DNA of 44,150 bases from Leptolyngbya sp. FACHB-60 (GTDB taxonomy: Bacteria; Cyanobacteriota; Cyanobacteriia; Phormidesmidales; Phormidesmidaceae), in NCBI RefSeq assembly GCF_014695775.1, contig NZ_JACJOX010000053.1, forward strand, positions 1-44,150. Reading direction: 5' to 3'. This document shows, one piece after another, positions 16,713-24,804 of the stretch; the first letter of the stretch is position 1; every line of letters starts with the position of its first letter. The notes under the pieces are model-generated. The model worked only from the letters and a program-made list of their open reading frames with translations. It ran no database searches and had not been told where the DNA came from. The translations under genes and the position numbers were made by a program.

Positions 16713-18625
16713 TACGAGGCAATATGAAGCGACTCAAACGGCTGGCCTACCTGGCCTTGGGTCTGGTGCTGGCGACGACGTTGAGCTGGCCAGTGTCTCT
16801 CCGGGCTCAGGTTGACCCGACCCCTCAGCAAATGAACTGGGCACAAGTCCAGGCGGTAGATGTGGGGGCGCTGCGATCGCACCTGGCTGCCCAAGACTGG
16901 CCCGCTGCCGATGCCGAAACCCGCCGTATTTTGGACCCCTGGATTCATCCTGATAGCGCGATTCTCGGCACGCCGCTAGCGACCAACATTCCTCCCGAGG
17001 TACTGCAAACCCTCGATCAGCTCTGGGTTGAGGCCAGCGACGGTCGGTTTGGCTTTAGCGTGCAGCAGAAAATTTGGGCTGAGGTGAGAGCCGCGAACCC
17101 GGTAGATTCGGCGGTGGCAGCGAAGGCCTTTGGCGATCGCGTCGGCTGGACACGCCCCCCTGGCATAGAAGACCCCACCTTTATTGCTGGGGAATGGCTG
17201 ACCGAGCAAGAAATTAACCCATCCCTGGATGCACCCGTGGGCCACCTGCCCTGGGCCGGGGTGAGCTGGGAGCAAATCAGCAAAATTCTGTCAGTTGAAA
17301 GCTGTGGCAGCTGCACCATCGACGCCATGTACTTACAGGGCGAACGGTTCAACCAGTATCTGCCGCTGCTGTTTAACTGGGTAGACACGGCGCTAGGGCT
17401 ACCCGTTCCGGCGGTCGGCTCCTGGCAGCAGCCCCAGTTGGCGAGAAGCATCGATCTCAAATCTCTCTACCCCGACTCCCAGTGCCCGATTCGCACTGCG
17501 TCTTCGGCCATTAGCCCCAACGGGGCGGTAATTGCCATCGGCAGCTACAGCTACGAGCGATCGTGCACCCGTGGAGAAAGTGCTCTGGCCCTGTGGAACG
17601 CTGAGCGCGGCAACCGCATCATTACCCTGCACCGAGGGCCAGCCCTAGAGGCTTCTGCTCAGGGGAATCCGCCCCAGGAGCCTGCGGGGCAAGGAACTCG
17701 CATCGTTGGGGATGTGGCCAATGCCGTAGCGTTTACCCCCGACAGTCAGTTTGTCGCAGCGGGCATGTCTTATGGTGTGATTCGGCTCTGGTCAGCGACG
17801 ACGGGCGAGCACGTCCGCACGTTTCAGGGACATCGGTATGCAGTGCGGGCGATCGCCATCAGCCCTGACGGCACCACTCTGGCTAGCGCCAGCGCAGACC
17901 AAACTCTAAAACTGTGGAACCTACAAACCGGGCAGCTGTTGCGGACGATGTCGATGAATGCCGCCGATGGCATGGTGCACACCCTGCGGTTTAGCCCCGA
18001 CGGTCAGCGGTTGGCCACAGCGACTGCCCAAAATACCCTCCAGCTTTGGGATACCACCACTGGGCAACTAGTGCGCACCCTGGTGAACCGGGCCGCAACC
18101 CGCTCCCCCCTGCTGCCTTTGGCCTTTAGCCCCGATGGGCAAATTTTGGCCACAGGCGATCGCGACAACAGCGTCAAGCTCTGGAACGCCACCACTGGCG
18201 TACGCCAGCTTACCCTCACCGGGCACACCGAGCCCGTGCGGCATCTGGCCTTTAGCCCAGACTCCCAGCGCCTGGCCACCAGCGACGGCAAAACGGCTCG
18301 CCTGTGGAACCGGCAAACCTATGAGACGGTTCACACCCTCACGCTCAATCAAAGCGCTGGGCACCCCACTCAGCCTACCAACCTAGGCGCAGTGGCCTTC
18401 AGCCCCGACGGACAAACCCTGGCCACCAGCACCCTGCTGCTGCCTCTGGTGCAAAGCGAACCCATCCCCAGCCAGGGCATTACCCTGTGGTCGGTGGCGA
18501 CCGGGCAGTCGCTCTCGCAGCTCCACGACGTGGGCCAGTTTCAGTTCAGCCCCAATGGTCAGTTTTTAATGGCCCAGGGGCAGCGAGTGCAACTCTGGCA
18601 TCCCTACCGTGGATTGTTGCAATAA
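16709..18625 (+). CDS. Exported GUN4-WD40 fusion protein
   Basis: 638 residues. The N-terminus MKRLKRLAYLALGLVLATTL then SWPVSLRAQ looks like a Sec signal peptide. Residues about 45-185 match a GUN4 domain: DWPAADAETRRIL, LDQLWVEASDGRFGFSVQQK, AFGDRVGW and SLDAPVGHLP. A linker contains SCGSC. Residues about 265-635 form about eight WD40-type blades (AISPDGTTLASASADQTLKL, LRFSPDGQRLATATAQNTLQ), a likely beta-propeller. GUN4 normally binds protoporphyrin IX and Mg-protoporphyrin and activates Mg-chelatase in the cytosol or at membranes, so an exported copy is unexpected. Start at 16709 fits AGGGG spacing and the ATGA overlap; an ATG at 16724 is an alternative. The upstream partner is a lipoprotein. 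Confidence 0.85.
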   Translation: MIRGNMKRLKRLAYLALGLVLATTLSWPVSLRAQVDPTPQQMNWAQVQAVDVGALRSHLAAQDWPAADAETRRILDPWIHPDSAILGTPLATNIPPEVLQTLDQLWVEASDGRFGFSVQQKIWAEVRAANPVDSAVAAKAFGDRVGWTRPPGIEDPTFIAGEWLTEQEINPSLDAPVGHLPWAGVSWEQISKILSVESCGSCTIDAMYLQGERFNQYLPLLFNWVDTALGLPVPAVGSWQQPQLARSIDLKSLYPDSQCPIRTASSAISPNGAVIAIGSYSYERSCTRGESALALWNAERGNRIITLHRGPALEASAQGNPPQEPAGQGTRIVGDVANAVAFTPDSQFVAAGMSYGVIRLWSATTGEHVRTFQGHRYAVRAIAISPDGTTLASASADQTLKLWNLQTGQLLRTMSMNAADGMVHTLRFSPDGQRLATATAQNTLQLWDTTTGQLVRTLVNRAATRSPLLPLAFSPDGQILATGDRDNSVKLWNATTGVRQLTLTGHTEPVRHLAFSPDSQRLATSDGKTARLWNRQTYETVHTLTLNQSAGHPTQPTNLGAVAFSPDGQTLATSTLLLPLVQSEPIPSQGITLWSVATGQSLSQLHDVGQFQFSPNGQFLMAQGQRVQLWHPYRGLLQ

Positions 18626-18637
18626 CTAGCGTATTCA

Positions 18638-18677
18638 TTGCGATCGAGGGTGAAGGCAGCTTCACCCTCGATCGCAA
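18638..18677. terminator. Perfect 17-bp stem hairpin after the GUN4-WD40 gene
   Basis: TTGCGATCGAGGGTGAA (18638-18654) and TTCACCCTCGATCGCAA (18661-18677) pair without mismatch around the loop GGCAGC. It starts 13 bases after the stop and sits between convergent genes, so it is probably a two-way transcript end, although no U-run follows. Each arm contains a HIP1-like GCGATCG core. Confidence 0.65.
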
Positions 18678-18700
18678 CGGCGGCCAGTGCGCCCTCAGTT

Positions 18701-19396
18701 TCAGGAATTGAGCTGGCGGGCTGAGGGCAGGTTATACCAAGGCAGATGGGGATATTCGTGGTGCTCCCAGTGGTAGCCGAAGTAGTAACAGGTCAACAGC
18801 GACAGCACGAGTGGATAGTTGCTACTAACCGCACAGTGAGGATTGGCTTGTTCCGCGCGGTGGGGCAAATAGGTGCCAAACAAAAACAACTGCATCGAGC
18901 TCAGCACGATGGGCAAAAGCCAAAATAAGATCAGGTTGCTGACAGGAATTTGAAATCCAATGTTGAATAGTAGACCGATGGCAACTAGCTTTAGCAGCAT
19001 GACCAATTTTTCTCGGCCGTTGATATAGCCCGCCATAAATTTCCAATACCAGCGGGCAAAGCTGCGGTGAGTGCCGTCGTGAAAATCGGGATCTTGAGCT
19101 TGACCAGGATACCGATGGTGCCGCCAATGATTGATAGAGAGTTTCTGATAGGACAAAGGGGCATATAGGGTGACGACCAGTTGCCCAATGCTGTGGTTTA
19201 AGCGGCGATCGCTCGGCACCACAACCCCATGAATGGCGTCGTGGGCCACAATGAATAGCCCAGTTTGAATATAAGTACGCCCTAGTATGGCTACAACCAT
19301 CCACAGCAGGTTGAGCTGGGTTATATCTACCAGCAAAAGCCCTGTCAAACTGCTCAGCCAGAGCACCACAATTATTAATGCGACAAAAATACCCAT
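18701..19396 (-). CDS. crtW: Beta-carotene ketolase, CrtW type
   Basis: 231 residues, a membrane di-iron enzyme of the fatty-acid desaturase superfamily. The histidine boxes are HDAIHG (about residue 52), INHWRHHRYPG with DPDFHDG, and HWEHHEYPHLPW. CrtW-typical segments include LNHSIGQLVVTLYAPLSYQK and LFGTYLPHR. CrtW adds keto groups at C4/C4' of beta-ionone rings, giving echinenone, canthaxanthin or related ketocarotenoids. Hydrophobic segments at about 2-24, 26-50 and around 135-175 fit an integral membrane protein. It lies 62 bases downstream of a hydroxylase-family gene on the same strand, so co-transcription is likely. A non-carotenoid desaturase cannot be fully excluded without alignment. 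Confidence 0.8.
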   Translation of the reverse strand: MGIFVALIIVVLWLSSLTGLLLVDITQLNLLWMVVAILGRTYIQTGLFIVAHDAIHGVVVPSDRRLNHSIGQLVVTLYAPLSYQKLSINHWRHHRYPGQAQDPDFHDGTHRSFARWYWKFMAGYINGREKLVMLLKLVAIGLLFNIGFQIPVSNLILFWLLPIVLSSMQLFLFGTYLPHRAEQANPHCAVSSNYPLVLSLLTCYYFGYHWEHHEYPHLPWYNLPSARQLNS

Positions 19397-19458
19397 GACA
19401 AGAAATGGCCTACAAAACCAGGCTATAGATTTCAGTAATTAACACTTAGAGCTACGGA

Positions 19459-20235
19459 CTAAACGCTGTCGCCGCGACCAAATCGAAAGTCGCTTAGGCT
19501 TTGCGTATAGTTTGGGTCTTGGGTGCCCAGTAGTCGATCCCAAAACGTGAAGTAAAGCCCGTAGTGCACAGCGTATTTGAGGTGATGAATAGAGTGATGG
19601 GCGGGGCCAATTACCCACTCCCCTAGCCAGTGGTGGGGAAACAGAGCCGGTAGGCGATCTGGCCCCAAATGGTTAAGCACAGCCCATACCGTCATCGTTG
19701 TGAGCACGGCAACCACTGTAATGAAATGCAGCGGCAGCACAAAGATAATGCCGACTAAAAAGAGCGCTTGAGCAACAGCTTCTAGGGGGTCAAAGGCAAA
19801 AGAAGTCCAGGGGGTGGGGTAACGCGATCGGTGGTGGCCCCGGTGCAGCCAGGCAAACAGCTTGGGATGGTGAAACAGTCGGTGGGTGAAATAGAAATAG
19901 GTATCCTGCAAAACCAAGACTGCGCCATAGCTAGCCCCCAAATACCACAGTCCATATTGTCTCGGGTCGGTGTAGAGGCGGGTGGCTCCGTCTTGGTAGG
20001 AGGAGAGGATAAAGCCAGCAGCCAACGCAAACACCAAGGCCGACAGCGTCGAAAGATTGATGTCGTGACGAATCGCTGGCCAGGATGGCACTCGCTGCCG
20101 CAGTCGATGGTTGACAAACAACTGACTGATTGGCGAATAAAAGACCCAGTAGGTGATGCCTGCTACTAAAAAATAGCGGAACATAATGATCCCTAAAAAG
20201 GCGATGCTGTAAAACTCAAAGGATTGTTCTCTCAA
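19459..20235 (-). CDS. Sterol desaturase/fatty acid hydroxylase family protein
   Basis: 258 residues, an integral membrane protein with the family's histidine clusters: THRLFHHPKLFAWLHRGHHR and AHHSIHHLKYAVHYG, expected to bind a di-iron centre and hydroxylate a lipid-like substrate. Hydrophobic segments lie at about 10-32, 62-82, 100-115 and 150-190. Being upstream of the crtW-like gene, it is a candidate carotenoid ring hydroxylase (for example a 2,2'-hydroxylase of CrtG type), but that is inference from context; other members act on fatty acids or sterols. The start at 20235 is TTG, with AAGGA about 12 bases upstream. An in-frame ATG at 20184 would give 241 residues but cut into the first hydrophobic segment. 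Confidence 0.85.
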   Translation of the reverse strand: MREQSFEFYSIAFLGIIMFRYFLVAGITYWVFYSPISQLFVNHRLRQRVPSWPAIRHDINLSTLSALVFALAAGFILSSYQDGATRLYTDPRQYGLWYLGASYGAVLVLQDTYFYFTHRLFHHPKLFAWLHRGHHRSRYPTPWTSFAFDPLEAVAQALFLVGIIFVLPLHFITVVAVLTTMTVWAVLNHLGPDRLPALFPHHWLGEWVIGPAHHSIHHLKYAVHYGLYFTFWDRLLGTQDPNYTQSLSDFRFGRGDSV

Positions 20236-20762
20236 GTTGATTTAGTTCCTTTTTGGGCCCTTATGGTGCAGTGGTGTTCGCCCGAGGTGCGCGTCAACGA
20301 TCTAGGGAGCTGGGGTCGCCCGATGTAGACCGAGTTTAGCAGCAGGCCAGCCGTTGGGCCTGACGATCGCTCACCACACCAAGGGGTGGTTGCAGCCATT
20401 GCCAGGTCGGTTAAGACATGCTGTACACCCCTTAGTAGCGCTAGTACGCCAGAGTGCTACCTCAGTTTTTCCGGTGGTAGGAACCTGTGCCTCAAGCGAG
20501 TTGGACAACCTACCCCATTGGCATTACCCTATCCTGCCAACAGCAAATTACCACCCGTCGTTTGGGCGGTTTTTAAGTTTTTATAAGGGCGATCGTCGAC
20601 GATTTATCATGCTGGAAAATCCTCCAGTTTACTGATGTAGCTAGCGGTTGCGTTGGCCCTATGAGGCTGGTCTTTAACCATCGCGGTGCAGCAGCCACAA
20701 ACAGTAGGATGATTGGAGATTGGATTACGGCTCAAACTTGATTGTTGACGTTACCTAATGCC
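20236..20762. other. Gap with a dispersed repeat copy
   Basis: No credible gene. The most distinctive content is the repeat at 20401-20500, described separately. Promoters for the hydroxylase (minus) and Uma2 (plus) genes should lie here, but none is clear. Confidence 0.4.
20401..20500 (+). repeat. Dispersed repeat R, copy 1
   Basis: About 100 bases matching 35801-35910 in order with mismatches and small gaps. Shared blocks include GCCAG-TCGGTTA-GACA, CCCTTAG, TACGCCA, CAGTTTTT-CCGGTG and the terminal TCAAGCG/CTAAGCG. It is noncoding in both places, most likely an old dispersed element. Confidence 0.6.
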
Positions 20763-21365
20763 ATGGTCGCCTCGCCGCAGTATCTCACCCCTGAAAGCTA
20801 CCTTCAGCTCGAAGCCGAAAGCCCCATCAAGCATGAGTACTTTGGGGGAGAAGTCTATGCTATGGCTGGGGCCAGTGATGTACATGTCACCATTGCGGGC
20901 AACCTTTTTGCCCTGCTCCGTAGCCATGTGCGCGGCACGGGCTGCCGGGTCTACATTTCAGATATGAAGGTTCGCATTGAGACTCGCGATCGCTTCTACT
21001 ATCCCGATGTAATAGTCACCTGCGACCCGCGCGACCAGGAAACTTCAGCCTACAAGCGCTTTCCTAAGCTGGTGGTTGAGGTGCTGTCTGACTCTACCGA
21101 GGCTTTTGACCGGGGCGATAAGTTTGCTGACTACCAAACCCTGGAGAGCTTAGAAGAATACGTCTTGATCAACACGCGCCACCAGCGGGTGGAATGCTTT
21201 CGCCGCAATGAGGCGGGGCTGTGGGTGTTGCAATATTTTATGGCCGAAACAGCCATGCCCGAAACAGCTACGTTTTGCCTAGAGAGCATCGACTTTACAG
21301 CCACCATTGCGGCCCTGTACGAAGACGTGACGCTGGAGCCATCTGAGGAAATCTCTGAGTTCTAA
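20763..21365 (+). CDS. Uma2 family endonuclease-like protein
   Basis: 200 residues of the PD-(D/E)XK-type Uma2 family, abundant in cyanobacteria and often called putative restriction endonuclease. It has TPESYLQLEAESPIKHEYFG at the N-terminus, the core YYPDVIVTCDP (catalytic Asp) and PKLVVEVLSDSTEAFDRGDK (catalytic Glu and Lys region), and LESLEEYVLINTRHQRVECF. The biological role of this family is unsettled. The frame is open from a TTG at 20742, but the ATG at 20763 gives the usual N-terminus. It is a stand-alone gene and no methyltransferase is nearby, so it is not a restriction-modification pair. Confidence 0.93.
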   Translation: MVASPQYLTPESYLQLEAESPIKHEYFGGEVYAMAGASDVHVTIAGNLFALLRSHVRGTGCRVYISDMKVRIETRDRFYYPDVIVTCDPRDQETSAYKRFPKLVVEVLSDSTEAFDRGDKFADYQTLESLEEYVLINTRHQRVECFRRNEAGLWVLQYFMAETAMPETATFCLESIDFTATIAALYEDVTLEPSEEISEF

Positions 21366-22049
21366 TACGAAACGGGCTGCTCAGTGTGCCCAGGCGTGGG
21401 GGCAGGGGAGTTGATTTTAGCGATCGCAGCCCCCGATAGCAAAGAGTATGCCGTTAGGGCGGGCGGCGGGCATTACTCAATCAGCACGGTTTTAGTGGCG
21501 ATTCGCGAAGCATTCGGGAACCGACTCGGAACGAGTATCCGTCCTGGAATCGCCATTCACAACCCGGTTCAGCATCTAGCGGAACCATGGACGTCGCTGG
21601 TGGGCGGCACGAGGATGGAGTCGCTCCAGTCGTTGGGGTCGGTGTAGCCGTGGGCATGGAGGATAAAGCTCCCCGTCAACCGTGGACGAGAGCTATCTGT
21701 AAAGGGAAGCTGAAAGATTTTAGCCTCCAATAGAGAGGTAGTTATACTGGATTTTTTCTATCTAATCACTCATATAGAGCAATTAAACTGACGTATTGCC
21801 ACCTAACACCCCCACAGTGTATTAGGCCGCCAAATTCCCATTCAAACTGCTATATAGGCATATTAAGCGGAATTTTTCCCTCTAATAACAAGTTAACTTG
21901 CCCACTTCCGGAAGCGATGGGTTCTGAAAGTTTTGGTATGAGTTGTGGGAATGAGCGGCGATTATTTATGGAAAAACCAGAGCATCTGAGGAGGGTTTTT
22001 TGTTGTCTATCAGACTTTTCAAACAGCTTTACGCCGGAGTTAAACACCA
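21366..22049. other. Gap with an unassigned coding-like stretch
   Basis: From 21700 the DNA is clearly A/T-richer than the surroundings and leads into the membrane-protein gene. At 21569-21750 the minus strand is open and protein-like (LLEAKIFQLPFTDSSRPR, GSFILHAHGYTDPNDWSDSI, LVPPTSDVHGS) but has no good start; see the pseudogene entry. The plus-strand frame at 21384-21647 has no recognisable domain or ribosome site and I do not call it. Confidence 0.35.
21569..21750 (-). pseudogene. Unidentified coding-like fragment
   Basis: About 60 codons read as plausible protein (KIFQLPFTDSSRPRLTGSFI then LHAHGYTDPNDWSDSILVPP) ending in TGA at 21569-21571. No ATG or GTG with a ribosome site is seen, and the stretch sits between unrelated genes. 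I take it as the 3' part of a lost gene; the family is not recognised. Confidence 0.3.
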
Positions 22050-22460
22050 ATGTACGTAATTGCTGGGTTGGCTGGATTACATGGAATTCTTATTGCTACA
22101 AGTGCTCTTAAATATCGCAGGCGAGCACAATCTAGTATGGGAAGCCTTCTCATAGAACTCAATTGTGCAGGCTTGCTCGTTCTGGCTTGTCTAATAATGC
22201 TGATGCATGTAGTGCTTAAAATAGCACCATTTATCTCTTTATTCTGTGGTTGTCTTTTAGCTGCGATCGCAACACTCCCCCTTGTTATTACAGGATTAGT
22301 GAAGGTCATCACAGCAATTAGACGAAAACAGCGCGTATGGCGAAAGGTATTAAGGCTGGTACTAAATTGTTTTGCTCTATTAATCTATCTAACGTTCGCA
22401 CTTTGGATGAGTATGCTTCTCGTGATGCTTTTATCAGGAGAGTCTTATATGGGTAACTAA
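22050..22460 (+). CDS. Small hypothetical membrane protein
   Basis: 136 residues with about four hydrophobic helices: YVIAGLAGLHGILIATSAL, the stretch around LIELNCAGLLVLACLIMLMH, ISLFCGCLLAAIATLPLVIT and LVLNCFALLIYLTFALWMSM. Basic loops (KYRRRAQ, RRKQRVWRK) fit inner-membrane topology. I recognise no family. The gene is A/T-richer than its neighbours, possibly a recent arrival. GGAG at 22035-22038 is 11 bases before the ATG. It could be a bacteriocin-like or immunity-type protein, but nothing in the sequence proves that. Confidence 0.6.
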   Translation: MYVIAGLAGLHGILIATSALKYRRRAQSSMGSLLIELNCAGLLVLACLIMLMHVVLKIAPFISLFCGCLLAAIATLPLVITGLVKVITAIRRKQRVWRKVLRLVLNCFALLIYLTFALWMSMLLVMLLSGESYMGN

Positions 22461-22598
22461 GAAGGAATTTCTCCAGCAAAGGTAGTAGTAGTGAAAGTGC
22501 TCGTATGTTGGCGAGTGCGATCGCAGATCTCCTGTAGGTTGGATTAACGAAGGAAATCCAACCTACGTCTGAGACCTTTTGGATTTTAGATTTCTGGA

Positions 22599-23735
22599 GT
22601 GAATGGTACTGGCATGGCTGTGGGTCTAGGACGGCGGTGGATTCGGCGGTTGAGATTGAGTCTGTGGTGCATGGTTCTGTTGGGGTGCGTGATGTTGGGA
22701 ACTGGGGGATGCGATCGCTATCCCGTTCGCTCAAAAGAGATCACGCCCCAGACTGGGCAACTACTAGTCGATCGCTGGTTTTATTCCGCCCATAGCTTTC
22801 GCGAAGGATTGGCCCAAGTCGAGCCGGTGTTCCAGAGCTATGGCTACATCAATCGCCAAGGAAAACTGGTTATCCCTGCTGAGTTTGAGCTGGCTCAAGA
22901 CTTTTCAGAAGGCTTGGCAGCGGTCATGAAAAATGGGCTGTATGGGTTTATCAATCCGTCTGGTGAGATGATGATTGAACCCCAGTTCCAGCGAAAGCCG
23001 TTGCCAGGGCCACAACCTATAAAGTTCGTTGCCGACTACCAGTTTCAACAGGGCATGGCCTCGGTGCCACAAAATGACCGCTGGGGCTACATCAACCGAG
23101 ATGGACGGTGGGTAATTTTACCTCAGTTCGATGCGGCGGACGGTTTTGTGGATGACCGTGCGGCAGTGCGGGTGGGCGATCGCTGGGGCATCATCGATCG
23201 TGCCGGGAAATGGATTGTCTCCCCCAAATTTACGGATTTACTCCCGTTCCGGGAAGGCTTAGCAGCGGCGCAGGACGGTGAGCAGTGGGGCTTTCTCGAT
23301 CTAACTGGGAAATGGGTGATTCCGCCTAAATACCGTTCAGCAATCTCATTTTCCGAAGGGTTGGCGGCTGTTGCGACCCATGAAGGCTGGGGTTACATCG
23401 ACACCACAGGAGCCTGGCGTATTTCTCCTCGCCCGGCCCGGACGATGGCATTTTCCGACGGCATTGCTGTTGTAGAGTCCGAAAAATTTGGCTATATCAA
23501 TAAAACTGGAAAATGGGTCATCAAACCGCGCTTCGATGGTGCAATGGAGTTTCGGCTAGGGCTGGCGGCGGTACGGGTGGATGCAGATGGGCAGGGGTTC
23601 GGAGGCCATTGGGGATTCATCGATCGCCAAGGTCGCTGGGCAATTCGTCCTGTGTATGATGATGTCTATTCCTTTTCCGATGGGTTTGCCCGTGTCTGTT
23701 TTGGGGGCGATCACTGCCGCTTTATCTACCGTTAA
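22599..23735 (+). CDS. WG-repeat lipoprotein
   Basis: 378 residues. The N-terminus has an Arg-rich start (GRRWIRRLRL), a hydrophobic core and a lipobox-like GTGGC, so it is probably a lipoprotein. The rest is about eight WG (KWG) repeats: YGYINRQGKLVIPAEFELAQ, RWGYINRDGRWVILPQFD, EQWGFLDLTGKWVIPPKYRS, HWGFIDRQGRWAIRPVYD. WG repeats form solvent-exposed beta structures and are thought to mediate protein interaction; no enzyme site is seen. The frame opens at GTG 22599; the ATG at 22614 is an equally good start just before the signal peptide. Another WG protein lies 1.1 kb away on the opposite strand. Confidence 0.9.
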   Translation: MNGTGMAVGLGRRWIRRLRLSLWCMVLLGCVMLGTGGCDRYPVRSKEITPQTGQLLVDRWFYSAHSFREGLAQVEPVFQSYGYINRQGKLVIPAEFELAQDFSEGLAAVMKNGLYGFINPSGEMMIEPQFQRKPLPGPQPIKFVADYQFQQGMASVPQNDRWGYINRDGRWVILPQFDAADGFVDDRAAVRVGDRWGIIDRAGKWIVSPKFTDLLPFREGLAAAQDGEQWGFLDLTGKWVIPPKYRSAISFSEGLAAVATHEGWGYIDTTGAWRISPRPARTMAFSDGIAVVESEKFGYINKTGKWVIKPRFDGAMEFRLGLAAVRVDADGQGFGGHWGFIDRQGRWAIRPVYDDVYSFSDGFARVCFGGDHCRFIYR

Positions 23736-23880
23736 GGAAAACGCTCATCTACCCCAGCATTAATACATCCGGCTGCTTCCAAGAAAAAGTTGGATAATTG
23801 CTTGGCACAGCAGGCTCATTCGAGCCTGGAACCTCAACCAATCAGCAGTAGCCAGCTAAAATGAGATTTTCAATTTTGCC

Positions 23881-24678
23881 GTGACAACTATCGGAACCGT
23901 CGAGAGCTTGTGGTGCTACCCAGTTAAAAGTATGCGCGGCGTGGAAATGCCCGAAATCTTTATGGGGTTTTCTGGCGTCTACGGCGATCGCTGCTACGCC
24001 TTCAAAAGTTCTACTGCCCACAAAGGCTTTCCTTATTTGAATGCGAATGTGCAGCAACAAATGTTGCAGTATCGTCCACAATATCGCTACCCAGAACGAG
24101 CCTCGAAACCGCCAAATTTAATTGAAGCAGCGAGCATAGCACCTGGAGTGACACCGGCTAACAGTAATCCAGAAGACATGATTTTGGACATTGTCACTCC
24201 GGCGGGCAAAACTATTTCTGTTGATGACCCAGAACTGATACAACTATTGGGCGAAGGACTCGACGAAAAGACCCAACTGAAACTTGTGCACTCAGACCGG
24301 GCTTTAACCGATTGTCGCCCGATTTCGTTGATCAGCTTATCCACGATTCGACAAATTAACTCAGAATGCTCAATCCCAATTGATAAGCGGCGTTTTCGAG
24401 CAAACATCTACTTCGAGTTTGCGTCAGACGAAAGCGGATTTGCTGAAGATAATTTTGTCGGTCGTCGTCTACAGATTGGTTCGACCGCAATGGTTATGGT
24501 TCTTGAGCGCGACCCGCGTTGCAAGATGATTTCGCTCGATCCAGATACAGGAGAACACAACCCTGAAGTTTCACAGAAAGTTACCCAAGCAAATGGCAAC
24601 TTTGCCGGACTCTACTGTGCAGTTTTAGTTGAAGGAGTATTGAAAAAAGGCGATTTTATCGAATTGGAAGTAGCCTGA
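23881..24678 (+). CDS. MOSC domain protein
   Basis: 265 residues. The N-terminal beta-barrel (about 1-90) opens IGTVESLWCYPVKSMRGVEM with GVYGDRCYAF, typical of MOSC_N. The C-terminal MOSC domain (about 110-262) has DCRPISLISLSTIRQINSEC, RFRANIYFEF, and RDPRCKMISLDPDTGEHNPE, whose conserved Cys is the presumed sulfur/molybdenum-cofactor site. Related proteins handle sulfurated Moco or reduce N-hydroxylated compounds (the mARC/YcbX group); this copy lacks a fused ferredoxin domain. The start is GTG at 23881 with no clear ribosome site. The gene is lower in G+C than its neighbours, which may hint at transfer. Confidence 0.9.
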   Translation: MTTIGTVESLWCYPVKSMRGVEMPEIFMGFSGVYGDRCYAFKSSTAHKGFPYLNANVQQQMLQYRPQYRYPERASKPPNLIEAASIAPGVTPANSNPEDMILDIVTPAGKTISVDDPELIQLLGEGLDEKTQLKLVHSDRALTDCRPISLISLSTIRQINSECSIPIDKRRFRANIYFEFASDESGFAEDNFVGRRLQIGSTAMVMVLERDPRCKMISLDPDTGEHNPEVSQKVTQANGNFAGLYCAVLVEGVLKKGDFIELEVA

Positions 24679-24768
24679 TCTCAGTTGTCGGCTGCACTTT
24701 CTGCTGACAGCATGGAACATATTCACAGTTAAGGCAATACTGTAGGTTGCGTGACGCGTTAGTGAAAG

Positions 24769-24793
24769 TAGGGCGGGCCAGTGCCCACCCCAC
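24769..24793. repeat. GTAGGGTGGGCA-type fold-back repeat, copy 1
   Basis: TAGGGCGGGCCAGTGCCCACCCCAC contains the imperfect fold-back GGGCGGGC/GCCCACCC. A sister copy lies at 26566-26590, so the SLH-WG gene is bracketed by two copies. The family is common in cyanobacterial intergenic DNA. Confidence 0.55.
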
Positions 24794-24804
24794 AGATACT
24801 TTGC

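Noticed and set aside
20763..21365. Restriction-modification system centred on the Uma2 gene
   Set aside because: Uma2 genes are abundant solitary genes in cyanobacteria and no methyltransferase or specificity gene is nearby.
21384..21647. 87-codon plus-strand ORF after Uma2
   Set aside because: Unconvincing composition; the minus strand over part of it looks more protein-like.
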